A DNA stretch of 64,000 nucleotides, taken from NCBI GenBank assembly GCA_021234535.1, contig CM037843.1, forward strand, positions 22,227,911-22,291,910. Reading direction: 5' to 3'. The position numbers were made by a program, and so were the translations under genes. Positions within the stretch are counted from its first letter, which is position 1. Every line of letters starts with the position of its first letter. Source of the DNA: Stichopus chloronotus. Lineage: Eukaryota; Echinodermata; Holothuroidea; Aspidochirotida; Stichopodidae. The notes beneath the pieces are model-generated. The model was not told where the DNA came from, did no database searches, and worked only from the letters and a program-made list of their open reading frames with translations. Positions 50,701 through 63,739 of the stretch are shown one piece after another.

Positions 50701-52150
50701 GAATTTTTTAAATATGGTACATAATAACAAAATGCGAACCATATCATATTGGATAACGGCTCAAAATGCCGTATGTGCCGTAACTGTAAATATAGAAATA
50801 TGTGTCTCCCAAGCGTTTAATTATTGGTTAAACTCTTGTAACTGTAGAATTCTGCATTTCTTTTAATCTCCTAGAGGCAATCATTCTGGCTTGTTCGAAA
50901 TGAGCCATTTTTCTTCTAGACTTACAAACTGATAGCATGTTAAGCCTAGTGTAAAACATTGGTGATCTAGATTGTGAGAGCTCAGCCTTACACAAATTAT
51001 TTTATATACGTTTTCTCTACATCCATCCTTCAATGCACTTATTGCAGATAATAGGCCTTCCAGTATATTCTTTACTAATAGTATGGTAATCTAAAAAGTG
51101 TCACGGTGGATATATATGGCGAATTAAGCGCGTTTTTCTTTCTTGAATAAGTTGTCATTGAATGTAGCAGTACTGATGTTTCCCCTATAGAGGAAGTGCT
51201 GTGACGTCACGTTCCCCCACGACAACGCCTTACTGGATGGAAAACAAAACAACGTGTTTATGTAGGTGCACGCCACGCAGTAGGTGAAACGTCAGCCCGG
51301 GCTTCTTACCTTTCCTATTCATACAGTTTACGACTACGCTTTTAAGCGAGCATTTGCCTTCTATGACAGGTCATACAATGAAGTATATGAAAATATCTTA
51401 AAAAACCACCACTCAGTGTTGCTGCAACAGTACGGCCTGATACAAGTTACACTAAGAACTGATTCCATCCAGCATGGCGGTGTAAGAACAGTTGACGTTG
51501 AATTATGACGTCAAGTGCAAAATTTGTACAGGCAATTTTAAGAATATGAGTGTTGTATCCTCACAGAAAGTGAAGAGAACAAAATTCGTAGTCTTTCTTG
51601 ATGGTAAGCTAACTTGGGCAGATCACTACTTTAGAAGACAGAGGACACAAGCGCGCCATGACCACCACCCCTGTTCAATCCCCTAAAAAGTAAAACGTGA
51701 AGACAAAATAAAGAGAAAATGAAAATAAAATCGGAAAGAAGTACTTAAATTAATGCTTTATAATTGCGGAACGAAACAATTGTACCAGGTATCAGGCTTC
51801 CCCCCGTAAGATGTTAATGGAAGGTATATGCATTTTCATGTGCATTAGGCCTATCCTAGACTAGCCTTCAGTTATGCATAAAACTGGCTGTGTACCCTGG
51901 CTGTGTACCTATGGCTTGCGATATTCGCGGTGTACGGATTAGCCTAATATAAAGGTCTAGATTCATGAAAAACGAAAATTGTGTCGAGGACGGTTAAATA
52001 TTATCTAGTATAACGAAACCACACGGAACCCAAACTTTTCAAGAAAAATACAGAGGTAATAAAAAAATGCAAAAATCCATTTAAGGTCCTGACATTGAGA
52101 TTGATATACTTAAGTATTATATAACCTCAGTTCTCATTTAATATTCTCAC
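50701..52150. other. Non-coding stretch, no gene recognised
   Basis: A TGACGTCA palindrome (the sequence of a CRE site) lies at 51202-51209. Two + strand frames at 51284-51508 and 51492-51686 have no recognised motif. No promoter is claimed. Confidence 0.35.
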
Positions 52151-52153
52151 TAA

Positions 52154-52470
52154 ACTGTCACTAAACTTCGGAAAAGAGCAGTCAGGTATATTACTTGCCC
52201 CGCACCACAGAGTCCAACCGGTAGTTTTTCTTCATTTCCTGACACCATTACCCTGAGCTTAGCAATACTGACATATCGTTGTTTGAATAACTCACTACCA
52301 AGTCAGTTTTCTTCCTTCTACACAGTCAATAGCCATGTACAGTGCCACTATGGCACACAATCTGCCACTTACCATACATCATGTCTTGGTCGATCAAACC
52401 TATCATAAAGGGAGTGTGACATATTGGTCACCTTGTGTCTGGAATATGCTGTCCCATCTAAATCAGTAAA
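52154..52470 (+). pseudogene. Decayed LINE fragment, C-terminal end of the polyprotein
   Basis: One frame reads TVTKLRKRAVRYITCPAPQS, then a LAILTYRCLNNSLPSQF segment, then HVQCHYGTQSATYHTSCL. After a frame change it reads SVTYWSPCVWNMLSHLNQ and stops. This follows the tail common to Jockey/CR1-type non-LTR retrotransposons: L-x-x-x-Q-[KR]-[RA]-A-x-R-x-I, LP, H-x-Y-x-T-R, and a G-P-x-x-WN-x-LP box. One stop and one frameshift make it dead. Confidence 0.7.
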
Positions 52471-53680
52471 TTGTCTGTCACTCAGCCCCTACTGTTATGC
52501 CTCCGCTTATTTTATTTTTTTTCCGAGTTCTTATTAATTTTCATATATGAGTGGGCGGATGTCTGGTCTCTGGTTGTGGGTTGGGGATATTTTTTCTTTC
52601 TGTTATTTCTCTCTCTCTTTGGGGAGGGGGTGTTTTCAGTCCAAAAATGCTTTATAAGAGCACACTGTTAAAACATCTCTGTGTTTTTTTTTCCAAGGAA
52701 ATGTTTCTTACAGCTAGAGTGTAATCATGAAATACATGAAGGGGGTGTTTTTGTTTTTACAGTATTTGGTTAGAAATTAGGTAACAAAAGTCCACTGTAG
52801 AATCATTCCAAGGATAATACGGTAGGAATTTCTATAACAATACTGTTATTAATATATATAAGACAGGAGCTATTAAAGTTTTTCCATCAGTAGCTTATTT
52901 TAAACTTTTATCAATGTATTAGAAAACAAAGACATGGCTGTTATCGTGAAATTAATAATTTTCATTAATTTTAAACGCAGTTTACTGCAGTGCAGCAACA
53001 AAGAAAAACATATTTATATGAACACAATAATAGATAAAAGAGCAGATGGAGAAGAAGAGAAGAATAGAAAAAGCAAGAAAGCGAGAACGAGAAGATAGAA
53101 AAATCAATAAGAAAAAATAAAAAAATAACAGTCCTATTAGTACATAATGTACTGTCAGTTAATAAAGCACAAATATAACAAAGGTGTAGACTTTATGAGG
53201 GACACACAAAGGTTATTTTTTAAACACCTCTTTGAAAAGTAAATGACAATGTTCATTATATATGACTGAAAGTTTCATTATCCTTTAGGCAAAAGTACAT
53301 AGCGGGCAGTCCGTTACATTAATTTTAGTATAAGAAACATATTTGTACTTAGTATCTTAAGTGTAAAACGGTACTGAAAGCACTGAAACTCTGTATCCCG
53401 CCCAGCTTTATAAGTTAAAGTGAAGATACTGTTCCAATTATAAACCTTGTCGTCAATTTCATGCCATCTATGTATAGCTTTTGGTTGTTTTGTTTTTACT
53501 TCATTTGAAAGTTATAAATATATTTCGTTACGTTTTGGTGACGTGGTCACCATAATGAGAAGCTGTTCTTTACGATGAAGGTGGTGAGGAATGGAAATGC
53601 ATTCCTTCCTTGGAATTGCCGACAAAATATCAAAATAAGTGGTAAAGGGAACATGAGTTGAACTTCGCACAAAAACAGTT
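52471..53680. other. Non-coding stretch, no gene recognised
   Basis: Probable 3' flank of the LINE fragment, followed by AT-rich sequence with a purine-rich run at 53041-53110. No exons seen. Confidence 0.35.
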
Positions 53681-53689
53681 TTAACTGAT

Positions 53690-54235
53690 AGAATTATTGT
53701 CGAAAAAGTGATCTACTCTAAAGGCTCCAGTAGCTTTCAAATGCTTTGAAAAGGAAAGTTCATTAGCAATGTTAATAAAAGTATTATTAAGTGTGCATTG
53801 ATTGGCGCAGTCAGAAACAACTGGTGTATGGAAACTAAAGTCTGACCAAGCGTAACAAACATCTCGTTTAAGGTTATTTGCGACATTAATATCATTTCTG
53901 TGAAAGTTACATTCAAAAACAAAACCTTTCCCATACTTTTTAAAGAGTTTCCATAAACCAACATTGTCGCCAAGATAAACTTTCACCAACTTACACTAAA
54001 GACTCTTTGCAAATGACTTGACATCAAATATATTAATGCCTACCTTACTCTTGCCATTTACTAAAACATTTCTTTTCACTTTGTTAGGAGTTTTAGGCCA
54101 GATAAAGCCGTAAAGAAGACTTTCAACGTCTATGAAAAATTGAGAGGTAGGATTCGGTAAAACTGAGAATAAATAAACAAGCTGTGAAATAAGAAATGAT
54201 TTAATTAACCAATCATTTAAACATGAGATCTTAAC
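53690..54235 (-). pseudogene. Decayed L1/Tx1-like LINE fragment, region after the reverse transcriptase core
   Basis: On the minus strand, starting near 54235, translation gives IKSFLISQLVYLFSVLPNPT, then SLLYGFIWPKTPNKVKRNVL, VNGKSKVGINIFDVKSFAKS, a stop, and then VKVYLGDNVGLWKLFKKYG. This is the typical series after the polymerase core of L1-like elements: a VIKS-x-x-x-x-Q-x-x-Y-x-x-x-x-LP-x-P helix, an F-x-W box with K-[IV]-K, and a G-[GI]-x-x-x-D box. At least one stop interrupts it. Orientation is opposite to the neighbouring fragments at 52154 and 54743. Confidence 0.8.
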
Positions 54236-54742
54236 GACTGATTAGACAGATGTTACATCAGGATGCCGATTCGGTTTACAAAAAAAAAAAAAATCTCCAG
54301 CATTCTCCACGACACGTTTCAGCGATGTTGTCTTTCACCAAAATGCAGTAGGAATTAAAGTTAAGTCATGGTAAGCCATGGTATTTAGAAATCGGCACAA
54401 ACGCGAGCTATTTTCTCGGTTCAGACGTACACATTTTCAGTATACTAATGATACTGTAGTTAAGAACTGAAAAAAAAATATGACGGTCTCATCCAAAGTA
54501 AAAGGGACAACACTGGTGAACGTTGGTAAATCCTTAATAGCATACTGAAGGTCGAAATGTAAGAAGTGCGAAAATTTGGTTATTAATGATGATAATACTA
54601 TTGCAAATTAATTTAATTATTTCACATCTGTTTGCGAAATATTTATCCCATAAGCTTTACTTAATTAACCTTGGTCCCCTTGTTAGTTACGGTAAGTAAT
54701 ATGGAGGAAACATTGGTGATTATATGTGCTCGAATTCATGGT

Positions 54743-55335
54743 TTTAACTATGGAAAACGCCCGGGCTATGATGGTATCACAAACGCTGCTCTAAAAAATA
54801 TTAGCGATGCTATTGCTGTACCTCTATCACATATTATAAATCAATCCTTCTCAAGTGATGTGTTTCCATCTTAATCTTGCCAAGGTTATCTCAATCTTTA
54901 AGTCCGAAGATAATTATATATCTGGTCTCACTCTTATCTTCTGTCTCCAAAATATATGAACCCCTTATGTACAACAGACAATTTTCCATTTTAAACACCT
55001 TTTCAACATGATTTTTGTCAAATCTCTCAACCGACATGGCAACCTTGAGCTTGGTAGGTAAAAACCTCCCCCGGGATAGATAATAAACTCTCTGCAATTG
55101 ATGTTTCCTCGATCTTTCCAATGCTTTTGATCCAATTGGTCATATTATTTTATTAAGCAAGCTCTATGCTTATGGTATATTCCTGGTACAGCTTGCAACT
55201 GGTTTGCTAGTTACTTATCGAATACGGTCAAACTTGAATATGTTATCTAGAAAAACGTGTCTTATAAAATATACTCCGTGGTAGGAATGCCTCAAGGTTC
55301 CACATTGAGACCGTTATTATTTGTTATGTATTAGC
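54743..55335 (+). pseudogene. Decayed CR1/Jockey-like LINE reverse transcriptase
   Basis: Pieces of a reverse transcriptase occur in order but in changing frames. First is KRPGYDGITNAALKNISDAI with VPLSHIINQSFSSDVFPS near 54743-54873. Then come AKVISIFKSED near 54882, NAFDPIGHIILLSKLYAYGI near 55120, ACNWFASYLSNTVKLEYVI near 55193 and VVGMPQGSTLRPLLFVMY near 55275. The second Asp of the usual catalytic pair and the AFD box are partly recognisable, and stops and frameshifts are numerous. The fragment ends just before the duplicated block begins. Confidence 0.8.
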
Positions 55336-55599
55336 GGAGGCGAAGACCGAGTTTTGCCACATGTATAATTAGCGATGTGCAAGCAAATTATCCCTCAACA
55401 TTTCTTAAATCAAAGTTGTAAGATTTTGACTTCAAAATCTCAAGTACCACAGACGTTCATCTTAATCCTGCAGGAACACCAGTTCCCACTCCCCGCTGGT
55501 ACTCAGTTTCTTTGCTTGATTTCATAAATTTTACCCATTTTGGGTTTCCACGAAATCGTAACTTTTGTAATCAAGCAGCGGTGTATGTGAGTTTGTGAC

Positions 55600-56250
55600 G
55601 CCTTTATCGGCTTGTGAACACGATATCTCAAGAAGGGAAGTTAAGACAGATTTCATTGTTAGTAAATAAGTGAACCAAAGTGAGTACAAGAATTCAATTG
55701 TTTTCGGTGGTGGTAAAATGTCACTTGGGGTTAACAAGGGTGAAATTGTGAAATCCTTGCCAACACAATCTCAAGAAAGAAAGCTTAGACAAGCACATTG
55801 TAGCACATTGAGTGCAAGACCCTCATTGACTTGGGGAGGTCAAAGGTCATCAGGATCACAGTAAGAATACATTGCGAACATAATATTTCAAGGAAGGAAG
55901 CTTGAACAGGTCTCATATTTAGTACATAGGTCTACCACATTGGGTACCAGAATTCTATTGGTTCTTGTGGAGGTCAAAGGTCATTTGAGGTCAACAGGGG
56001 TCAAATTAGGAATACCCTGTAAACACAATATCTCAAGGAAGGAAGCTTGAACAGTCCTCATATTTAGTACATAGGTATACCACATTGGGTGCAAGAACCA
56101 AATTGTTTTGGGGGAGTCAAAGGCCAATGGGGGTCAAATTGTGAAAACATTGTAAATACAATATCCCAAGAAGGGAAGCTTTTACCGGTCTCAAATTTAG
56201 TACATAGGCGTACCACATTCGTCACAAGAATTCTAATGATTTTGGTAAGG
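55600..56250. repeat. AGGTCA-rich tandem satellite, array 3
   Basis: Four to five units repeat ATATCTCAAGAAGGGAAG-like, CATATTTAGTACATAGGT, CACATTGGGTNCAAGAA and GGAGGTCAAAGGTCATTTGA phrases. The array is shorter than its source at 14200-15600, as expected for unit gain or loss in a tandem array. Confidence 0.8.
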
Positions 56251-56278
56251 TCATTCTGGTTTTCGTTACCATGCACAG

Positions 56279-56458
<180 letters not shown>

Positions 56459-57076
56459 TGAGGATTACTATGTATTTTTACTAAGGGCTTTAACGATTAA
56501 ACAGAAAAGAGAAAGTTCTCATGATGATGTTCATTGATTGATTGTTCAGACTAAAGGAGACACTTTAATTTTTAGTCTGTTCGTTGGCATCAACATCTCT
56601 TACCTTGTATCAAATAGCGGCATACAGATAATTGGAACTGTGAAAGACTGTAATAGACTTAGGTGACGGGCGCCCTCTTTTCATTTAGTTAACCGAAAAG
56701 AAGCACGATACAGGCAAATTCTTCTTTATTTCTCTTGTATTCTAACCATACAGCTAGTATGATCTGTATGACTGTCCGTAAAACTTTTTTTTTTCTTTGT
56801 GGGGGTGAATGGTTGGTTGGATAGAAGAATCACAGGCCATGGAGTCCGATCCTTCAACATCTCTGGAAAAAAGAGAAAAGAAAAAAGCATCTGTGAAGGC
56901 GTCGCTATTGTTCGACGAACACTGAGAAACTTGCCACACAATTTAGTAAATTATTTCCAGCCATGAAGTGTGTGCGGCGTAAGACGTATGGTCTGACGTA
57001 ATAGTATTATTTGTATCACTTGTACGGGTGTACTTCTCCGTAGTAGTTTTTCCAGTCACGTGTCAATTTACTACCC

Positions 57077-57459
57077 CACTACTACTACTATACTGCCCCA
57101 ATATTTCAATCTGTAAGGATTTTGCTATAGTGGAATCGTGACACTCCGGCGGCTAAATCTTACTCAGAATGAATATTTCCATCAGAGAATACGTTTTGGA
57201 TTCTACCATTATTACTCACGTGTTAATATCTTACAAAAAGTTTCTTACAGTTTTGATCACAGTGTACGTATCACGATTCACTCCCAACAATGTACACAGT
57301 ACGTTTGCACTGAAAATTATCATGTAGCTAGCCGTCTCGTAAATACTGCTCAGACACATGAGTAATATTGGTAGATTCCCAAACGTATTCTCTCAGTGTC
57401 ACGATTCCACTATAGCAAAATCTTTACAGATTGAAATATTGGGGCAGTAGCACTAGTAG
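57077..57459. repeat. Local inverted duplication (hairpin) within the duplicated block
   Basis: The left arm, about 57077-57222, contains CTGCCCCAATATTTCAATCT, GCTATAGTGGAATCGTGACA and AGAATACGTTTTGGATTCTA. The right arm, about 57354-57459, carries their reverse complements: TAGATTCCCAAACGTATTCT, TGTCACGATTCCACTATAGC and AGATTGAAATATTGGGGCAG. A short internal piece is missing from the right arm. The source locus at 17290-17550 has only the left-arm sequence, so the right arm arose after the duplication. Confidence 0.8.
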
Positions 57460-58283
57460 AGCACTGAACATCGAAGGATCATTGCCATCACAAGAATCGT
57501 GCTCACCTGATTGGCTACAAGTATTTACGAATGAAGACTTTCGGCTGTAAAAGTTAGAGGATTTCCCCCCCCCCGCTACTTACATATTCCCACGGGATAG
57601 TGTCATGCCACTGCCAATTGAAGAACACCCTGTTTTGATCCTACACATGAAAGAACCAGCGCACTTAGTCAGTCAGCTGAACGAAGAGTGTATGTAGTGC
57701 ATGAATGCAGTGCTAGTAGCGGTGGGTATATCAATGAAATTATAATGCTAATATTAGTTGAGATTGCTAAAAGGCTTTTACTTAGGCTATCCACTTCTCA
57801 AATTTCAAATTCAATTGAGTGAAAAAACAAAAGCCAATCGTACACAATTTTCATTGTAATTTGTTACTTGGTTTCCAAACGATTGGGACAATGAGAGTAT
57901 GAGTGAACTCTGCGCATAAACTGTGACAGTCGGTAGGTTCTAGTTGCACACATTACGTCACACATTGTAGATTTCTTCCCATTAATTAATACTTGAAAAG
58001 AAAAAAAAAACTGTGGCGAGTTGTTCTCTGAATATTTTTGCACATGCCATGTTTTCCTAGTTCTGTCCACGGTTTCTGTTGTGAAAAAATGTCAAGCCTG
58101 TTATATTGTGGCTATAACGTCATCAGCTTAGGTTTTAGTGCTGGGGTGCAGGATGAATGTGTACACGGCTCTTTTTTAACTAAATCACTTTGTGCTCTAT
58201 TTCACTGTAAAACTGCGATGTTAGTATGAACTTACCCTCTATTCAAGAAAACAAAAACAAGAAAAACAAGAACAACCCAGGTA

Positions 58284-59795
58284 ACACATCCATGGAGGTG
58301 TGTATCTCATCGCCAACATGCATTGATTTCAATAAAGTCTTAAATAAAGGGCCTGCACATGGGGATTTGTAATAGCTTACTTGAACCACATGTCACAGAA
58401 ACCTAGAGGAGAAACAAAATGCTTGATGTTAGTGGTTGTGGGCACTGATTCTAAATTAGAGCCAAATATTCTTCAAACATAAATTGGTGGTAAGCGTAAG
58501 AACCGAACATAATGGTAAGATTGATACCTACTGTAAGGTACCAAGCTGAAGGATAGCCTGGTGTCACTACTTTGACTCAAGTAACGATAACAATAACGGC
58601 TCAAAAGTATCTGTGCATATCACCGTACATACCATAATTATAACATTGAATTATTCCATATAGCATAGGTTAGGGTTAGTGATTAGAGTTAGGGGAAGGA
58701 TATAAGAGCATCCCTCTATGGGTATTTGCACATAAGTCTCCTATTTACATGTGCAAGACCTGGTCCTGCTAAAATTATTGTTTGACTTAAAATAACGTTC
58801 TCATAATTGGCAGGAATGTTCAAATACATTACCAACAGGTGCCAGTTCTGCTGAAATTGTTTTAGCTCAAGTTAAAAGGTAGTGTCTACTGATCGGTAAT
58901 CTGCCGCTATGTTTTTTTTTTTTACCAAACAATCATCAAATATCACTAATTTACTACAGTAGTGATACACTGTATCTTCATTATCATTATTGTGGTCATA
59001 GGAAGGGCCTGGCAAAATTTTCGTATATGTACTTAATTAGCTGTCAAGATATGGTGGAAATACAATTTTTTGCTGCAAAATTGGTTCTCTCAAAATAAGC
59101 ATTGAGATTTCACTGGATTTTACTGCTGAGGTAAGTCCTTATAAAGCCTTAGGTTAGTTGGTCTAATAGTTCTCAAGATGTGCTGGAAATACAAAATAAG
59201 AGTTCAAAATTGATTTTAAAAAAATTCAGTGAATTTCACAATCTTTCCTATGAAAGTACTATACCTTATATTACACACAATTACATTCTCAGGTAAGTCC
59301 TTGCATTAAATGCTCAAATAGGTCTCAAGATATGCTGGAAATATCAATGATGGGGCAAAATTTTCCTAAAAGAATCAGCAAATTTGACTCAATTTACCAT
59401 ACAATCAACATATCTTGGACATTTTTGCATCATGCACAACCTTAACGAAGTTTAAACTTAATCGCTCATATACTTTTCAAGGTATTCAGGAAAAACCATA
59501 ATTCGGACAAGTGCGAACACACACCCATTCACAGCCACCCACACCCTCACGCACGCACATCAGCACCGACATGTTTTCATTTATACTACCCAACAGGACC
59601 AGGTTGTACCCGTTGTCACTCTACCATGGGGTACCCCTGGGCTGTCACTACTTATCCACTCCAAGTTTTTCCATGGCAACCGTTCTCCCATGGGTGCACA
59701 GTACAATAAATATCTCCACTAGCCAAGTGACAACAATATCCCCTCTTAGCCTCTATAGGGCAATGAGATAAAAAATAGATCTGTCTGCAGTCAAT
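58284..59795. mobile_element. GGCAATCC-family transposon inserted in the duplicated block
   Basis: The left end resembles the other copies (ATCCATGGAGGTGTGTATCT and CATCGCCAACATGCATTGAT). The body includes AGGTTAGGGTTAGTGATTAG, GGATATAAGAGCATCCCTCT, AAAATTATTGTTTGACTTAA, a decayed tandem array at 58985-59450, ACCATGGGGTACCCCTGG and CTAGCCAAGTGACAACAATA. The source locus near 18395-18415 has no such insert; there, AACTAGGTCAGT runs into GTAATGCACAGTCTCTTGCA. Right-end boundaries are accurate to perhaps 20 bases. Confidence 0.75.
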
Positions 59796-60029
59796 GTAAG
59801 ACACATTCTCTTGCAGCTTTTGTGTCACTAATCGAATTAAAGCTCGTCCAAGTACGGAAACAGTTGTGAATGAGAAGACAGGCATTAATGGGTTATACCT
59901 TCACTCACACGTACACCTGTGAGCGATCAGGAGTCAGCCCTCCTAAGCTCTTAAACTCTCATCTATTGGTTGATTCATTCACCTTATTTGAAAATGTTAT
60001 TTTAGTGAAGTGACGAAATCAATGCCTCC

Positions 60030-60580
60030 AGTTTTGTTCAGCTTTCGTAATCGTACAACAAAATTGTGGAACACACTCACCGACAACTCAAAAGCTTCCG
60101 CCTCATTGTAAATTTTTTGAAAAGAACATTGTTCAAGACACTATTTCTTCTAACTAGTTGCATGTGGTATGGTGAGTCTACTGGTTCATTCGCCCGTACA
60201 CTTTTTTTTAATTTGTTTATCCACATTTAATTATTCATTGCGCTATGTTTATCTATGTGCGTACTTTGTGTATGTATGTATATGTGAATGCATGTGTATA
60301 TATGAACATGTACATGTGTAATTAGTATGTGTGTGTATATATGAATAGATACAGTTTTCTAGTTTGGCCTTGCATTTCTTTTTTATCTATTTGCTTTGTG
60401 GTTAAGTATTAACTATCACCAAATTTACTTGTACGGCGAGCGAGCCGCTCTGTTAAGCCATCCTGGCTGTATGGAAGACTTCCCATCACAATCATTCTAA
60501 ATTTATGTATTAACTCTTAGTTTTATTGTAGTATATTCATACAAGTTGTGATAAAACAAATAAATGGACGAAACGAAAAT
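60030..60580 (+). pseudogene. 5'-truncated LINE 3' end inserted in the duplicated block
   Basis: Near its start it encodes FSFRNRTTKLWNTLTDNSKA followed by a stop. This matches the S-[FY]-x-x-[RA]-x-x-x-x-WN-x-LP box near the end of CR1-like LINE proteins. About 450 bases of 3' untranslated sequence follow, ending AACAAATAAATGGACGAAAC. The source locus near 18690 reads across this point without the insert (ATTATCTCCAAAATGACACC). The inferred insertion is about 550 bases. A clean target duplication was not resolved. Confidence 0.7.
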
Positions 60581-61410
60581 GACACCACCCCCTCAGCAGG
60601 GCTCCACCTGCTGTTTGTACTGTTAATGTTCTCGTAAGGTGTGTTTGCAACTTTTTGATCTAGAGTGGAGCTGCTTCAGCCCTTTATTAAGTTGCAGTAT
60701 ATCAGTAAAGTGAATGCAAAGAGACACATAACTTAGTTGCATAAGGACCACGCAATGAATCTTTTTGTATCACTACATGTTTTAGTTACTGCACTTGCTG
60801 AAAAAGCATCCAAGTGAGTGCTTTGAGTGTTTACATATGTAAAGATTGTCTCTAATTCCTTTTCAATTTCCGTTTATAGTCAAACATGGTTAAATGTGAC
60901 CAAGATCGGTGTTAGATGTTAGCAGTCTGTGTTCACTAGTAGTTTTAAAAGCAATGGCTGTAATTTAAGAAAAAATGTACGTTTGCTGCTGGTCAGCATC
61001 TAGGCCAGACAAATTATGAAATCCGTTCGAAGGCTAGGGACAAGAGAAGTTGACCATACTTTATACAAAATCATCAAAGTCTTGTATTGTCCTCTCTTTT
61101 ATGCCATAAGTATAGTTTTTCATGATCTTACTGGATATCAATACTGCATAAGCAAGGTGTTATGCTGCAAAATTAAGAAATTCAACGCCAAAAACATGCT
61201 ATCACTTAATGAAACAGTTCCATTCATGAATTAATATTGGGGGTATACTAATTCATATATGGGATGAGTACATTTTCCCATTCATCATTCAGGAGTCTGT
61301 TTGTATGCTCAAATATTTTCCATGTGTCTTCGTGGATAACATTCGATCAAAGAATTCAAACTGAGGACAGCATGTGGAACATTCACTTGAATTGTTTTTG
61401 TGCCCTTCAG

Positions 61411-61500
61411 GATATTTTTTTTTACTTACCAGACCCCGTTGAATGTTCTAAAATTAATACTTGGAAACAAGTTCCTGGTTCAATCGTTTGAAAGACATAG
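61411..61500 (+). pseudogene. Ruined copy of the QPCT exon at 19537-19637
   Basis: The acceptor TGCCCTTCAG and donor GTGAGT are kept, but the exon is 11 bases shorter and the LLDLIGAPNP region is scrambled after GATATTTTTTTTTAC. The 3' half keeps GGAAACAAGTTCCTGGTTCA, including the base that breaks the QPCT frame in the source exon. It cannot encode a working piece of the enzyme. Confidence 0.85.
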
Positions 61501-61745
61501 GTGAGTTAAAAATAGTCATTATGACCTGAGCAAGTTGAATTCTATTAGTAATAGTAAGGTACAGCATTAAATATTGTATTAAAACCTCTGTCAAATAAAA
61601 AAAAAATGTAGCATTCAACCTGCCAATTTCACATCAGTTCTTTGATTTGCTGAAGTTCATAAGTTGTCAAATTATTTGACTTGCCAACGGATATTACATT
61701 CCCATTCGAACTGCCTGAGATAGCTTTATACTGTGACAAAACATT

Positions 61746-62480
61746 GTAAAAAGGAACAGGTTTGTAAGGGTCTGAGTTTATGAACAAACAAGATGCAACA
61801 GGATTCAGATTTTGTGAGTTTCAGATTGTACTAACATGTTATTTAGCCTATCTTCAGCAACTGTAAAAAAGTCATGAATGAAGTCACCAGAATTGTTTGT
61901 AAAAGCACGGAGAACTACACTAGAGAGTCATGGACAAACATCTTTTGATACGGCCTCCAGCTGTAGCTAGTGGAGATCCTGCAAGTAGTAATTGACCTGC
62001 AAAGTTCATAAAAGAACCTTGGGCTGTACAAAATGAACCAGACACTGCTTGTCATTAAACTGCAAAACCATTTAGTTTACTTCTTTCTACTCACAAAGTC
62101 TGTCGATGAGTAACCCTGATTCGCAACAATTGCTTTAGTTGAACTTGAAGCTATTTCATACCGACAGAAGACCATTAGGGCCACCCTTCTCAAACAAGGC
62201 GAATTTTTCGTTTCTGTGACATTGTTATCGTTCCTTGGGAGGGGGTGGGGTGCAGGGAAATGAAGTTATTCGAAGTTGATCATGTACGATGTTTGCACAT
62301 GGTATTAACTGAAGTGCTATCGATCTCATGCTCAGTCGTTATCAACTGCGTTGGCACTCGGTTGATCTGTATTGTCTAATCAAGGTTAGTTTTAACATTA
62401 TGGCTCAGTTATTTTTTCAGGAGGGAAAACGATTTCTTTCTGAAACGAGCAACGAGGAAGAAAAACAAACTCGCAAAAGC
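61746..62480. other. Stretch between the two halves of the duplicated block
   Basis: This interval takes the place of about 8-9 kb of source sequence (19.87-28.54 kb). No clear match to the missing source was seen, and no gene. It may be filler brought in at the deletion or an unmatched insertion. Confidence 0.35.
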
Positions 62481-63486
62481 AAAAAAAAAAAAACAATTAA
62501 AACTTTGACCCTAATGCATGGTCTAGTGAAATTAAACGTACTTTCAAGAATATGTCTATTAAAAGTATAAGCACACAGTCTAATTTCCCATCACAGCTTG
62601 ATTTATTTGGACAAATCTAGGCCTATTACTTGAGAGCGAACCTTCACTCACTCTGATTCAGAGCGTTCTGCTTGTGCTTTCCTCTGAATTAAATTAAAAA
62701 CACACAGTCAAATTTTCCACAACAGCTTGTCCGATTTGTTTAGCAAGACTTTTTATTTGAGTGCAAACATGTAACTCACTTTTATCTATAACGATAAAAC
62801 TCTAGAGATTACAGTGAATGCGTGCGTAGGCAAAAAGGAAAAACATTGAAATTTCACCTCCAAAAGTTTGGTAAGGCTTTTAATTACACCATTCAGACAA
62901 TCTGGGAAAATAAATAGGTTTCAGATGGTTAATTTTGCCATATGATTTCAAATTCTTCTAACATAACGACAAAAAGTGTAGAATCCGATAATGTAGTGGT
63001 TGACAGTTTTCATTCAAATCAACGGTGTGCTTCTTTGAACAAGCCAATGGGAAGTATACTAGTATTGAATATTCAGTTAACAACTCACGATCACTGACGC
63101 CGCGGGCAAAGGTTGAGTTCAGTTCGTAGGTTATTTGTAAATATGGTGTTTCCTTTCACCAAATACTACAATTCCCAATACCTACCAAGGAGCGACGACT
63201 TGAGTAGTATGTTTTTGATACACTAGTGAGACCTGTACTGGTGCATGTCCATTATCTAGGCTGTTATAGTGAGAACCGTTTATTTTCAAATGTGATTTCT
63301 GTTTTTTAACTGTTTTTATGCCAATCCCATTGCTTTTCGAAGCAGTTACTGTCATTTCCCTTCATTGAAAGACATAGTCCTCTCATGTACAACCTCGGGT
63401 GTACATTTAAAAATAAAGACAAAGTTAAGATCGAACATAATCTTATCTTTTTGGTTTTTCAGTACACACGCAATCACTTAAGTGAG

Positions 63487-63739
63487 AACTTACCTGTTTG
63501 ACGTTTGACCTTGATTTTATTGAGTAACGTGAGGAAGGAAATTAATATGGAAGCGTAAATCAGTAAAGTGCATGGTCAGGTTCAAAAGATTAATTACCCA
63601 AACAAAATCAGAAAATTTAAACAATCAGCATAATCACTAGCATGTAAGATTGATTGCCTTTGTGCGAGGATTGGGGACATGTTATGTCCTCACTCACGTT
63701 ACTCAGCAAAATCAAGATGAAATGTCCAACCGGTAAGTT
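63487..63739. mobile_element. 253-base inverted-repeat element, copy of 28949-29198
   Basis: The left end reads AACTTACCTGTTTGACGTTT and continues GACCTTGATTTTATTGAG. The right end in reverse complement reads AACTTACCGGTTGGACATTT and continues CATCTTGATTTTGCTGAG. It is in the same position and orientation within the duplicated segment as the copy at 28949-29198, so it was present before the duplication. Confidence 0.7.

Noticed and set aside
51202..51209. TGACGTCA (CRE-like palindrome) as a promoter element
   Set aside because: A single 8-base match with no first exon or other promoter features nearby.
53690..55335. One single LINE spanning both fragments
   Set aside because: The two parts are in opposite orientation and belong to different LINE types.
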